This document shows positions 33,803-42,759 of a stretch of DNA of 49,540 nucleotides, piece by piece; within the stretch, counting starts at the first letter, position 1; each line of letters begins with the position of its first letter. The position numbers were made by a program, and so were the translations under genes. Origin of the DNA: Pseudoruminococcus sp964385235. Its GTDB lineage: Bacteria > Bacillota > Clostridia > Oscillospirales > Acutalibacteraceae. The notes beneath the pieces were generated by a model that was not told where the DNA came from, searched no databases, and saw only the letters and a program-made list of their open reading frames with translations. The DNA lies in NCBI GenBank assembly GCA_964385235.1, contig CAYLOD010000003.1:1-49540 (forward strand), given 5' to 3'.

Positions 33803-34714
33803 ATGAAACATCTTTTAAAAATGCTCGACTTATCGCATGAGGAGATCTGCGAGATATTAAATCTTGCAGATCAGCTCAAATATGAGCAAAAGCACGGTAT
33901 CGAACACAAATATCTTGAGGGTAAGACGCTTGGTCTTATCTTTGAAAAGGCTTCGACGAGAACGAGGGTATCGTTTGAGGTGGGCATGTACCAGCTCGGC
34001 GGACTTCCGATCTTCCTGTCCGCAAACGATATGCAGATAGGCAGGGGAGAGCCTGTTCAGGATACAGCGCGCGTGCTTTCACGCTATCTTGACGGCATTA
34101 TGATCCGTACCTTCGCGCAAAAGGAAGTGGAGGATCTTGCGGAGTACGGCTCTATCCCGATAATCAACGGTCTTACCGATTTCTGTCACCCGTGTCAGAT
34201 ACTTGCGGATCTCATGACGATCCGCGAGTACAAGGGCAAGCTCGCGGGTCTTAAGATGTCATTCATAGGCGACGGAAACAACATGATGAATTCGCTTATC
34301 GTAGGAGCCCTCAAGATGAATATGTCCATCTCAGTCGCCTGCCCGGAGGGTTACGAACCCGACCCGCTTGTCCTTGAATTTGCAAAGGATTTCGGAAATA
34401 AATTTGAGCTTGTAAGAGAGCCGAAGAAAGCGGTTGCCGGCGCTGATGTTGTTATTACAGATGTATGGGCGTCAATGGGTCAGGAAAGCGAGGCTGAAAA
34501 ACGCAGGAAAGCATTTGCGGGCTACTGTGTTGACGAGGATCTGATGAGTCTTGCAAAGTCCGACGCGATTGTTCAGCATTGTCTTCCCGCGCACAGGGGA
34601 GAGGAGATCACAAACGAGATATTTGAAGCACATTCCGCCGAGATATTCGACGAGGCGGAAAACAGGCTGCACGCGCAGAAAGCCGTTATTGTCAAGTGCC
34701 TGACCGATAAATAA
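33803..34714 (+). CDS. argF: ornithine carbamoyltransferase
   Basis: Makes citrulline from ornithine and carbamoyl phosphate. The 303 residues carry the carbamoyl phosphate motif STRTRVSFE near 51-59, HPCQILADL near 131-139 and the ornithine-binding HCLPAHRGEE near 262-271. ATG 33803 follows AAGGAGG. Last gene of the arg operon; a hairpin terminator follows about 100 bp later. Carbamoyl phosphate synthase genes are not in the window. Confidence 0.97.
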   Translation: MKHLLKMLDLSHEEICEILNLADQLKYEQKHGIEHKYLEGKTLGLIFEKASTRTRVSFEVGMYQLGGLPIFLSANDMQIGRGEPVQDTARVLSRYLDGIMIRTFAQKEVEDLAEYGSIPIINGLTDFCHPCQILADLMTIREYKGKLAGLKMSFIGDGNNMMNSLIVGALKMNMSISVACPEGYEPDPLVLEFAKDFGNKFELVREPKKAVAGADVVITDVWASMGQESEAEKRRKAFAGYCVDEDLMSLAKSDAIVQHCLPAHRGEEITNEIFEAHSAEIFDEAENRLHAQKAVIVKCLTDK

Positions 34715-34811
34715 TTATCGGCGTTTTTTAAACACATATAAGTTTCTCCGGTATATAACTCAGGCAATATCTCCCCGACGGGTGCCGTTACTCAAGCGGT
34801 TTCAACTGCGC

Positions 34812-34851
34812 TTGCCGCGCCCTGTTACAAGGTGCGGCAAATCAAATTTTT
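34812..34851 (+). terminator. terminator of the arg operon
   Basis: TTGCCGCGCC (34812-34821) pairs with GGTGCGGCAA (34831-34840), ten pairs including one G-U, with a 9-base loop, then ATCAAATTTTT. It lies about 100 bp beyond the argF stop. Confidence 0.65.
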
Positions 34852-34878
34852 GATGCGGACCTGACGTAGAAAATTTAA

Positions 34879-35223
34879 ACTGAAATCGATGTTGCGGGAG
34901 ATTTGTGTAATCCGGTTTGTAAAGAAGCGGAGTCACATGAAAATCCATATTGCGGCTTCAAAACGGTTAAGCCTTATCGCGGTAGTAAAACGCCGGTGAT
35001 GCAGTTAAGTTCATTGTCAAACCGGCGATAATGCGCCGCTAATGCTATAGCAGAGAGCGGTGAAGCCGCAGTTACAGCACTTGGAAAAGTCAGTGACAAT
35101 ACAGTAAACGCACTTAAGAATGTTAATGGGAATACTGTTAATGGTGCCGCGAAACTGATTGTGGATAATTTATTTATCTCTGTTACTAACGCAAGAGCAG
35201 GTAACAGCTTTGAAAGTATCTGA
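34879..35223 (+). pseudogene. decayed coding sequence with one in-frame stop
   Basis: One plus-strand frame stays open for 114 codons except for a single TAA at 35029-35031. Before it the product reads TEIDVAGDLCNPVCKEAE and on to SSLSNRR; after it CAANAIAESGEAAVTALGKV and AAKLIVDNLFISVTNARAG, ending at TGA 35221-35223. The composition looks protein-like, with an Ala/Val/Asn-rich amphipathic second half. There is no good start codon with a ribosome site, and a preceding TAG and TAA block the frame upstream. I do not recognise the family. A chance open frame remains possible. Confidence 0.45.
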
Positions 35224-35340
35224 AAAATATCTATGTGACCTCTATTGATACTTTTGTGAATTTGATTTACAATTTTACTGCTGTAATTTCAATTAAAGAA
35301 CTATCGCAAAATTGATTTTCGTGGAATTTACTCTGCGCGC

Positions 35341-35369
35341 TTGACAAATAGTGTTGTTTTATATACAAT
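35341..35369 (+). promoter_or_regulatory. sigma-A promoter of the ilvBN T-box leader
   Basis: Perfect TTGACA at 35341-35346, a 17-bp spacer, and TACAAT at 35364-35369. Predicted transcription start is near 35376. Confidence 0.85.
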
Positions 35370-35375
35370 ATAGAT

Positions 35376-35640
35376 ATGTTATTACTCATAAATGCAGTGA
35401 AGCGGAGGAGTAATACTCGTTTTCCGAAACAAGAGAGCCGCCGGTTGGTGCAAGACGGATTCGGAATGTGTGTGAAGGTCGCCGCGGAGCAGTCCCGCCG
35501 AAATATATTTCTTAATTAAGCGGGAACGTATGACAAACGTTACGTTGTCACACATTATGGCAAAATCCATGATGTTCATTTAAAAGAGTGGTACAGCGAA
35601 GTTCCATTGATATGAACCTTCGTCTCTTTTTGAGATGACG
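35376..35640 (+). promoter_or_regulatory. T-box riboswitch leader of ilvBN, likely valine specifier
   Basis: Stem I: a lower stem GCGG / CCGC, then the S-turn pair AGTA (near 35411) and GAA (35474-35476). The upper stem is TTCCGAA / TTCGGAA, and the apical part contains AGAGAG and GGTTGGTGCAA. The codon after GAAG is GTC (35478-35480), so the specifier is most likely valine. The T-box core AGAGTGGTACAGCG is at 35585-35598; its TGGT bulge can pair with an ACCA tRNA end. A terminator hairpin CGAAGTTC (35597-35604) / GAACCTTCG (35614-35622) is followed by TCTCTTTTT. Uncharged tRNA would favour readthrough into ilvBN. Confidence 0.88.
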
Positions 35641-35718
35641 GTTATTTTTTTACATATTTTTACAAATTTTCGGACCGAGCGGCAGCTCTCCGAATATATA
35701 ATGGAGGATGATAAATTT

Positions 35719-37392
35719 ATGAAGCTTACAGGAGCTGAAATTATTGCCGAGTGCCTGCTCGAGCAGGGAGTTGATACTGTATTCGGCTATCCGGGCGGAG
35801 CGGTTCTCAATATTTACGATGCGCTGTATAAATACAGCGACAGGATAAAGCACATTCTCACGGCGCATGAGCAGGGCGCATCTCACGCGGCGGACGGATA
35901 TGCGAGAACCACAGGAAAACCCGGCGTTGTTATAGCCACATCGGGTCCGGGGGCAACCAACCTTGTAACGGGACTCGCGACCGCGTATATGGATTCTATA
36001 CCGGTTGTGGCCATTACCGGCAATGTCGCGACAGATCTGCTCTCACGCGACAGCTTTCAGGAAGTCGATATAACGGGTATAACTTTGCCTATTACAAAGC
36101 ACAATTTTATAGTCAAGGATATTGCCGACCTTGCAAATATCCTGCGTAAGGCGTTCAGAATAGCGACCTCAGGCAGAAAGGGCCCTGTTCTCGTCGATGT
36201 GCCAAAGGATATAACGGCGATAAGCTGTGAATATGAACGAGTTCCGCTTCGTACCTACGAGAATGTTACTTATTCCAAAAATTACGAGTTTGAGTCGGTG
36301 GCGCGGGCGATTAAAGATTCAAAGCGCCCTATGATTTATATGGGCGGCGGCGTTCTGCTTTCGGAGGCGACAAAGGAGCTTGTTGATTTCGCGGAAAAAA
36401 TCGACTGCCCCGTATGCTCGTCTGTAATGGGGCTCGGAGGCTTTCCCGCGTCCCACAGGCTTTTCCTCGGAACACTCGGTATGCACGGAGCATATGAAAC
36501 AGGCAAGACGACCGATAACGCCGACCTTATATTGGCAATTGGAGCGAGATTTTCCGACAGAGTGGCGGGCGACAGGGAAAAGTTTGGCGAAAATGCTACG
36601 ATAGTACATTTCGATATTGACAAGGCGGAAATCAACAAGAATGTAAAGTCAAAGTACAGCCTTATAGGCGACCTCAAGGACACGCTTTCGATTATTACAA
36701 AGCTTTGTGAAAGCAAGGATAATCACGAGTGGCTCGCGCAAATAGAAGAATGGAAATCTGGTATGCCCAAGTCCTCGGAATTTAACTCGACAGAGTTTGT
36801 ACACGCCTATAATGTTATAGACGCTGTAAGAGCGCTTACGAGCGATGATGATATTATTGTTACAGACGTGGGTCAGCATCAGATGTGGGTTTCGCAGAGA
36901 TATGCCTTTGAGAAGCCGAGAACATGGTGTACTTCAGGCGGTCTGGGTACAATGGGCTACGGTCTGGGCGCGGCTGTCGGCGCGCAAACCGCCAACCCCG
37001 GCAAGAGAGTCGTCCTGTTTACCGGCGACGGCAGTTTCCATATGAACCTTAACGAGCTTGTCACCGTTAAGTCATATAACCTGCCCATTGTTATAATAGT
37101 TATGAATAACTCCGTATTGGGCATGGTTCGTCAGTGGCAGAAGCTTTTCTACGGGAGCCGTTTCTCGCAGACGGATCCGCACAGAGCTACGGACTTTGTC
37201 GCGCTCGCAAACGCTTTCGGTATTGATGCTATGAGGATAAATAATGACAGCGAGGTCAAGGACGTGATTGATAAGGCATTTTCGCTTAATAAGCCAATAC
37301 TTGTCGATTGCAGGATTTCTCCCGATGAGAATGTTCTTCCTATGATCCCTCCGGGAAAGACAGTTGACGATATGATTACCGAAATGGAGTGA
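35719..37392 (+). CDS. ilvB: acetolactate synthase, large (catalytic) subunit
   Basis: ThDP-dependent condensation of pyruvate to acetolactate (or with 2-oxobutyrate), the first common step of Val/Leu/Ile synthesis. The 557 residues start at ATG 35719 with GGAGG 11 bases upstream; an in-frame upstream ATG at 35635 falls in the T-box terminator. The catalytic Glu is in HEQGASHAADGYAR near 48. FAD and ThDP regions follow, with the ThDP/Mg motif GDGSFHMNLNELVTVKSYNL near 436-455. Followed directly by the regulatory subunit. Confidence 0.96.
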   Translation: MKLTGAEIIAECLLEQGVDTVFGYPGGAVLNIYDALYKYSDRIKHILTAHEQGASHAADGYARTTGKPGVVIATSGPGATNLVTGLATAYMDSIPVVAITGNVATDLLSRDSFQEVDITGITLPITKHNFIVKDIADLANILRKAFRIATSGRKGPVLVDVPKDITAISCEYERVPLRTYENVTYSKNYEFESVARAIKDSKRPMIYMGGGVLLSEATKELVDFAEKIDCPVCSSVMGLGGFPASHRLFLGTLGMHGAYETGKTTDNADLILAIGARFSDRVAGDREKFGENATIVHFDIDKAEINKNVKSKYSLIGDLKDTLSIITKLCESKDNHEWLAQIEEWKSGMPKSSEFNSTEFVHAYNVIDAVRALTSDDDIIVTDVGQHQMWVSQRYAFEKPRTWCTSGGLGTMGYGLGAAVGAQTANPGKRVVLFTGDGSFHMNLNELVTVKSYNLPIVIIVMNNSVLGMVRQWQKLFYGSRFSQTDPHRATDFVALANAFGIDAMRINNDSEVKDVIDKAFSLNKPILVDCRISPDENVLPMIPPGKTVDDMITEME

Positions 37393-37399
37393 GTTGCAG

Positions 37400-37912
37400 A
37401 TGGTACACAAGCAGATAATCGGACTTTTTGTAAGGAACTATACAGGCGTGCTGCAGCGTGTAACAAGCCTGTTCACGCGTCGTGGATTTAATATTGACAG
37501 TCTTACTGTCAGTCCCACGAGTATCGACGGTTACTCGAGAATCACGGTAAGGATTCTCGGGGACGATGAGCAGCTTTCACAGTTTATAAATCAAATGATG
37601 AAGCTTCATGACGTCAAAAAGGTCGAGGTCCTCCCTGAAAACAGCTCTGTTATTTCAGAATTGATTTTTATCAAGGTTAAAATAGACAGTGAGGACAAAA
37701 AGAAGATATTGACAACGGCTTCATCATACCATGCGTCTGTCGTTGACCTTGGCGAAACGACAGCGACTTTCCGCGCTTCGGGACTTCCCGCTGAAATCGA
37801 CGAGCTGATTTCCCGCATGGAGCCGTTCGGAATCATGGAGCTTGTACGCACAGGCGCGATTGCGCTCCATTCGGGCGATGAATGTATGGCAGACGGTCTT
37901 ACATTAGACTGA
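37400..37912 (+). CDS. ilvN: acetolactate synthase, small (regulatory) subunit
   Basis: Confers valine feedback inhibition and full activity on IlvB. The 170 residues have an N-terminal ACT domain (IGLFVRNYTGVLQRVTSLF near 5-24, RGFNIDSLTVSPTS near 28-41) and an ALS_ss C-terminal domain (EPFGIMELVRTGAIAL). Start ATG 37400 is ten bases after GGAG at 37386-37389; a TTG at 37394 is closer than usual to the site. It begins eight bases after the ilvB stop. No ilvC or ilvD follows. Confidence 0.95.
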   Translation: MVHKQIIGLFVRNYTGVLQRVTSLFTRRGFNIDSLTVSPTSIDGYSRITVRILGDDEQLSQFINQMMKLHDVKKVEVLPENSSVISELIFIKVKIDSEDKKKILTTASSYHASVVDLGETTATFRASGLPAEIDELISRMEPFGIMELVRTGAIALHSGDECMADGLTLD

Positions 37913-38115
37913 GCGTTATTTTAACCTGTTCCGGCAATTCCGCTCACCGCCTCTTTAAGCGGGATCCGATGGAGCGGTGGAAAAAACGTCACTTATTTTA
38001 AATGTATAAAAACGAGGGCTTCCGAAGAAGGCTTGAACTGTACAGATAATGTTCTGTGAACGCTGTTAATAATTTATTGCCACAAAAGCCTTTCGGGAAA
38101 GAAAACAAGAAAAAG

Positions 38116-38144
38116 GGCTGACCTGCCTCGGTCAGCCTTTTTTT
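38116..38144. terminator. bidirectional terminator between ilvBN and hisHF
   Basis: GGCTGACC (38116-38123) / GGTCAGCC (38130-38137) with a 6-base loop, T7 after it on the plus strand and an A-run before it (38111-38114) for the minus strand. The rest of 37913-38193 contains a second GC-rich hairpin near 37940-37980 and no gene. Confidence 0.88.
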
Positions 38145-38193
38145 AATTATTATTCTGTCCAAGCAGTAATATCTTCCGCCTGTCCTATACGTG

Positions 38194-38952
38194 TTATTTC
38201 CTGACAGGGATTCCCTTGCTGCCGAGGTAATCCTTGAGATCGGATATGGCGATCTCTCCGAAGTGGAACAGCGATGCCGCCAAGACGGCGTCCGCCTTGC
38301 CTGCCGTGAACGCATCATAGAAATGTTCCATTTTTCCCGCGCCGCCGGAGGCTATAACGGGGATACCCGCATTTTCGGAAACCGCGCGCGTAAGCTCGAC
38401 GTCGTATCCGTTCTTAACTCCGTCACAGTCCATGCTCGTCAGCAGGATCTCGCCCGCGCCTCGTTTTTCCGCTTCTGTTGCCCATTCGAGGACGTCCCTG
38501 CCGGTGTTAATCCTTCCGCCGTTGATGTAAACGTCCCAGCCGCCTTTATCTCTGCGCTTTGCGTCGATCGCGGCGACGACGCACTGCGAACCGAATTTGT
38601 AAGCGGCCTCGTTGATTATTTCCGGGCGCCTGATTGCCGCTGAGTTTACGGAAACCTTATCGGCTCCCGCTCTCAGGATTTCGGTGAAGTCATTGACCGT
38701 TCTTATTCCGCCGCCGACGGTAAACGGAATGAATACGCTGTCCGCGACAGCCCTTACTATATCGACGATGATCCCCCTCGCGTCCGAGGAAGCCGTAATA
38801 TCGAGCAGAACAAGCTCGTCCGCTCCTGCCGCGTCATACTGTTTAGCCGCCTCTACGGGATCGCCCGCGTCACGGAGATTGACAAATTCAGTTCCTTTAA
38901 CAACTCGTCCGTCCTTTACGTCAAGACACGGAATTATTCTTTTTGCATACAT
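38194..38952 (-). CDS. hisF: imidazole glycerol phosphate synthase subunit HisF
   Basis: Cyclase subunit; TIM barrel that uses ammonia from HisH to form imidazole glycerol phosphate and AICAR. The 252 residues show the catalytic Asp in IPCLDVKDGRVVKG near 8-21 and the second catalytic Asp in VAAIDAKRRD near 125-134. FTVGGGIRTVNDF and ASGGAGKMEHF are the phosphate loops. Ten bp downstream of hisH. The other histidine genes are not in the window. AICAR made here feeds the purine formyltransferase at 47146. Confidence 0.97.
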   Translation of the reverse strand: MYAKRIIPCLDVKDGRVVKGTEFVNLRDAGDPVEAAKQYDAAGADELVLLDITASSDARGIIVDIVRAVADSVFIPFTVGGGIRTVNDFTEILRAGADKVSVNSAAIRRPEIINEAAYKFGSQCVVAAIDAKRRDKGGWDVYINGGRINTGRDVLEWATEAEKRGAGEILLTSMDCDGVKNGYDVELTRAVSENAGIPVIASGGAGKMEHFYDAFTAGKADAVLAASLFHFGEIAISDLKDYLGSKGIPVRK

Positions 38953-38961
38953 TTAAGTACC

Positions 38962-39576
38962 TCATTTCACGGTTATATCAATGAAGTTTTGCAGAATTTT
39001 CAGACCGACCCTGCCGCTTTTTTCAGGGTGGAACTGCGTCGCGAATATATTATCCTTTTGTACGGAAGCGTCAATTTTTATCCCGTATTCCGTTTGTGCC
39101 GATACGATGTTCTGATCCTCCGCGGTCAGGAAATATGAATGTACGAAATAGACGTACGGTTCACCCCCGATACCCTTAAAAATTCCGTCATTCTTCAGAA
39201 TTTTAAGCGAGTTCCAGCCCATATGCGGTATTTTAAGTCCTGTTTCGGCAGGTATCTTTTTGATAGTACCTTTTAAAAGTCCCAGACCGGCGGCGCCGGG
39301 GCTTTCCTCGCTTTCGGGGAATAGGAGCTGTAATCCCAAACATATCCCGAGAAACGGCTTTCCGCGCCCGATAAATTCGAGTACGGCCTCTTTTGCGCCG
39401 GAGCGTATCATAGAATCCATTGAATCTCCAAACGAGCCTACGCCGGGCATTATCGCGCCGTCTGCCTTAAGAAGCTCGTTTTTATTATTTGTAACGATAC
39501 AGCCGCAGCCGATATAATTCAGAGCCTTAACAACGCTTTGTATATTGCCCGCGCCGTAATCAATAACAGCAATCAT
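38962..39576 (-). CDS. hisH: imidazole glycerol phosphate synthase subunit HisH
   Basis: Glutaminase subunit, class I amidotransferase, 204 residues. Motifs: IAVIDYGAGNIQSVVKAL at the N-terminus, the nucleophile Cys in FLGICLGLQLLF near 80, and the His-Glu pair in FATQFHPEKSGRVG near 180. Start ATG 39576 lies seven bases after GGAGGG; an in-frame upstream start at 39597 lacks a ribosome site. Forms a two-gene unit with hisF. Confidence 0.96.
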   Translation of the reverse strand: MIAVIDYGAGNIQSVVKALNYIGCGCIVTNNKNELLKADGAIMPGVGSFGDSMDSMIRSGAKEAVLEFIGRGKPFLGICLGLQLLFPESEESPGAAGLGLLKGTIKKIPAETGLKIPHMGWNSLKILKNDGIFKGIGGEPYVYFVHSYFLTAEDQNIVSAQTEYGIKIDASVQKDNIFATQFHPEKSGRVGLKILQNFIDITVK

Positions 39577-39913
39577 TAAAAAACCCTCCATATACATTCT
39601 GTAAATATTTTATCATATTTTGAAAATAGCTGCAAGACTTCGGCATATGATTTTGCGGCGCTTGTATCCGGGTGCGGGGTAAATGCCATCGCCTGTATGG
39701 GCGGAAATATCAATTCGCGGCGTGAAGTATCCTTGAGGAACATTCTCTCAGGCATATATTCAAGGAGGGCAGATCGGGACGTTTTGGTTCGGTTCCGGTT
39801 AAGTTTTTATTTATCTGTATTTCTGTAATAATGGCGCAGAAAAGCAGACCGTATTGAAAAATACATTACGGTCTTGGCTTATACATAAATAATGAAAAAA
39901 ATATGAAAAAGTC

Positions 39914-39942
39914 TTGATTTTTATCAAATATTATGCTAAACT
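39914..39942 (+). promoter_or_regulatory. possible promoter for the sugar ABC transporter; long upstream region
   Basis: TTGATT at 39914-39919, a 17-bp spacer, TAAACT at 39937-39942 with an extended TG (39934-39935). It lies about 365 bp before the binding-protein gene. The 730-bp region 39577-40307 holds no gene I can support; it has an ACAAAAT-GAAA-ATTTTGT palindrome at 39988-40005 and an unstarted open frame near 39600-39820 that I do not recognise. Confidence 0.4.
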
Positions 39943-40307
39943 TTATGGTAATAAGTTGTATGGAGCGTTATTTGCGAAAAGCAATTGACAAAATGAAAAT
40001 TTTGTTTCCGATTTCTTTGTGAAAACAGTTTTTCGTGATAGATTTCCGATACCGTAAGTAAATGTATGTATATTTACCATATACCATATAGATAATGAAT
40101 CTGCGCTTAAATTGAAAACAAGGTTTTACTGTGTCAAACAAGATTTTTCCATGAAAAGCGGAGAATATTAACTGTTCTGTAATATGCTCGTATATTCTAT
40201 AAATATTTTATAGTATTATTAAGGCTTTTGTATCCCGTGATGTTCCGGGGTGTAAAAATATAAGCGGTTTCCTGAACAAAAATATTTAGAAAAGGAGCAA
40301 AAAAACA

Positions 40308-41666
40308 ATGAAAATGAAGAAAGTTTTAGCGGCAATCTTGGCGGCGTCAATGTGCGGTTGCTTCTTTGCCGGCTGTAACGACAACGGCGGAGATACCGCG
40401 ACCAGCGGCGAAAGTACCGCGACCAGCGGCGAAAGTACCGCGAGCAGCGGAGACGCCAACAGCACCGGCGGCAAGGTCTACTGGCTCAACTTTAAGCCCG
40501 AGTCCGACGAGGTGCTTCAACAGGTCGCTAAAATGTACAAAGAGGAAACAAATGTTGATGTACAGGTAGTTACTGCTGCCTCGGGTACTTACGAGCAGAC
40601 GCTTTCCGCCGAAATGGACAAAGATGTGGCGCCCACATTGTTTGTTATAGGAAATTCAGCCGGTGTAAAGCAATGGGGCGATTATGCTCTCGATCTTACA
40701 GACACTAAGATCGCGAAGGAACTCAACACCGATGCTTACAACCTTTATGACGCGAACGGGAAACTCGTATCTATCGGCTACTGCTATGAGTGCTACGGTA
40801 TCATAGTCAACCCCGATCTGTTGAAGAAGGCGGGTCATGAGCTCAGCGAGATCACGAATTTCGATACTCTCAAGACTGTTGTTGAGGATATACATGCCCG
40901 CGCTTCAGAACTTGGCTTTGACGCTTTCACCTCATGCGATATGGACGATTCATCATCATGGCGCTTTACAGGACATATGGCAAACCTCGAGTATTTCTAT
41001 GAGGAAAAGAAAGCGGGCAAAACTTGGACAGAATGCCCCGCTACAATCACAGGCGAATATTTGGATAACTTCAAGAACCTCTATGACCTCTGCATTAACA
41101 ACAGTATCTCCGCTCCTACGGAGCTCGCAACAGGCGGACATGATCCCTCCAAGCAGTTTGCCAACTGCGAGGCTGCCTTTACCATTCAGGGCTCATGGGA
41201 ATACCCGACTTATAAGGAGAAGGCTCCCAATTCTGTAATGATTCCGTACTACTGCGGCGTAGAAGGCGAAGAAAAAGCGGGTCTTAACTGCGGTACAGAG
41301 AACTGCTGGGCTGTAAACTCAAAGGTTTCCGAGGCTGACCAACAGGCTACTCTTGACTTCATGTACTGGTGTGTCACAGATAAGGAAGCGTCTCAGCTTC
41401 TTGTTGATTCATTCGGTGTTATGCCTTACAAGAATGCCGTAGAGTCCTCCAATGCTTTCCTTAAAAATGCAAACGACCTTACATCAAAGGGCAACTATGT
41501 AATGGATTGGGCTACGAACTATCAGCCTAATGTCGACCAGTACCGTGCCGCGCTTGTTTCCGCTCTCAACACATATAACTCTGATCAATCAGATGCGAAC
41601 TGGGAGCAGGTCAGGTCAGCATTTGTTGACGGTTGGGCAACACAGTATCAAGCGGCTAACGGCTGA
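40308..41666 (+). CDS. sugar-type ABC transporter substrate-binding lipoprotein
   Basis: Extracellular solute-binding protein (family 1, CUT1 type), 452 residues. A signal peptide with the lipobox ending FAGC near residue 22 is followed by a Thr/Ser/Gly/Glu linker with repeated TSGESTA, then a mature domain starting VYWLNFKPESDEVLQQVAKM. Typical features include EETNVDVQVVTAASGTYEQ and a C-terminal lobe with MYWCVTDKEASQLLV. AAGGAG precedes ATG 40308. The substrate cannot be read; saccharide is inferred from family and permeases. First gene of a three-gene operon. Confidence 0.9.
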   Translation: MKMKKVLAAILAASMCGCFFAGCNDNGGDTATSGESTATSGESTASSGDANSTGGKVYWLNFKPESDEVLQQVAKMYKEETNVDVQVVTAASGTYEQTLSAEMDKDVAPTLFVIGNSAGVKQWGDYALDLTDTKIAKELNTDAYNLYDANGKLVSIGYCYECYGIIVNPDLLKKAGHELSEITNFDTLKTVVEDIHARASELGFDAFTSCDMDDSSSWRFTGHMANLEYFYEEKKAGKTWTECPATITGEYLDNFKNLYDLCINNSISAPTELATGGHDPSKQFANCEAAFTIQGSWEYPTYKEKAPNSVMIPYYCGVEGEEKAGLNCGTENCWAVNSKVSEADQQATLDFMYWCVTDKEASQLLVDSFGVMPYKNAVESSNAFLKNANDLTSKGNYVMDWATNYQPNVDQYRAALVSALNTYNSDQSDANWEQVRSAFVDGWATQYQAANG

Positions 41667-41704
41667 TTGATATAAACTTTTCGTAAAAGCAGATACATCA
41701 TAAT

Positions 41705-41739
41705 GTAAAAGGGGCGGGCTGAATGCCCGCTGCTTTTAC
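41705..41739 (+). other. intercistronic stem-loop after the binding-protein gene
   Basis: A 15-bp stem (41705-41719 with 41725-41739, two mismatches; inner GCGGGC / GCCCGC) with a 5-base loop and no clear T run. It is probably a 3' stabiliser or partial terminator that lets the binding protein be made in excess over the permeases. Confidence 0.65.
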
Positions 41740-41772
41740 TTAATCGGAAAATTTCTCAAAGGAGATGATTTT

Positions 41773-42759
41773 TTGACTAAGACTAAAGAAAAACCCGGGA
41801 CCGATATTGTTACGAACGAAAAGACCGCCCATAAATCACCTTTCAAAAGAGTTATTAACTTTTTTTTCGGAAGTAAGAACGGTGGCGCGCTGAGCCGTCC
41901 TCTTGCGAAGTGGGGCTGGCTTTTTATAGCACCCGTCACGATAGCATTTATAATCGGCTTCGTTTGGCCGTTCATACAGGGTATCTATCTGTCGTTTTGC
42001 AAGTTCCGTATAGTATCCGACGCGGAGTTCACCGGCTTCCAAAACTATGTTTCTGTGTTTAAAGACGCGAGCTTTCTGCATTCTTTCTGGTATACCGCTC
42101 TGTTCTCATTAGTAAGCCTAATTCTTATCAATGTTTTAGCTTTCGCTGTAGCATACGCCCTTACACAGAACATAAAGGGAAGCAATTTGTTCAGAACGGT
42201 ATTCTTTATGCCCAACCTGATAGGCGGTATCGTTTTGGGCTATATATGGTCTATGATTTTTGACGGTATACTTTCAAAATTCGGCACATCTATTCTTCAG
42301 AACAGCACATGGGGCTTCTGGGGCTTAATAATCCTTATGTGCTGGCAGCAGATCGGTTATATGATGATTATCTACATAGCCGGACTCAATTCCGTACCTG
42401 AGGATTTGTTCGAGGCTGCGAGGATCGATGGCGCCAGCAGATGGCAAACTCTCTGGAAAGTTACTATCCCCAATGTCATGCCGTCTATCACTATATGTAC
42501 TTTTTTAAGTCTTACAAACGGATTTAAGCTTTTTGACCAAAATATCGCTCTTACTGGTGGTCAGCCTATCATTATGCAGGACGGCGTTCCGATCAAGCAG
42601 ACTGAAATGCTCGCGCTTAACATTTACAACACGTTCTACGGAACAAACACCGCCGCTCGCGGTACTGCTCAGGCAAAGGCGGTAATATTCTTTATCCTTG
42701 TTGCAGGCTTGGGATTGGCACAGCTTGCTTATACGCGTAAGAAGGAGGTACAGCAGTGA
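41773..42759 (+). CDS. sugar ABC transporter permease (MalF-like)
   Basis: A membrane subunit of the binding-protein-dependent type, 328 residues, about six membrane helices after a 50-residue cytosolic N-terminus. The EAA loop that contacts the ATPase is visible as EDLFEAARIDGASRWQTLWK near 213-232. TTG 41773 follows AAAGGAGATGA. Its stop overlaps the start of the second permease by four bases (ATGA). Confidence 0.92.
   Translation: MTKTKEKPGTDIVTNEKTAHKSPFKRVINFFFGSKNGGALSRPLAKWGWLFIAPVTIAFIIGFVWPFIQGIYLSFCKFRIVSDAEFTGFQNYVSVFKDASFLHSFWYTALFSLVSLILINVLAFAVAYALTQNIKGSNLFRTVFFMPNLIGGIVLGYIWSMIFDGILSKFGTSILQNSTWGFWGLIILMCWQQIGYMMIIYIAGLNSVPEDLFEAARIDGASRWQTLWKVTIPNVMPSITICTFLSLTNGFKLFDQNIALTGGQPIIMQDGVPIKQTEMLALNIYNTFYGTNTAARGTAQAKAVIFFILVAGLGLAQLAYTRKKEVQQ

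Noticed and set aside
39600..39820. Unstarted open frame upstream of the sugar transporter
   Set aside because: No start codon with a ribosome site and no recognisable motif; probably chance.
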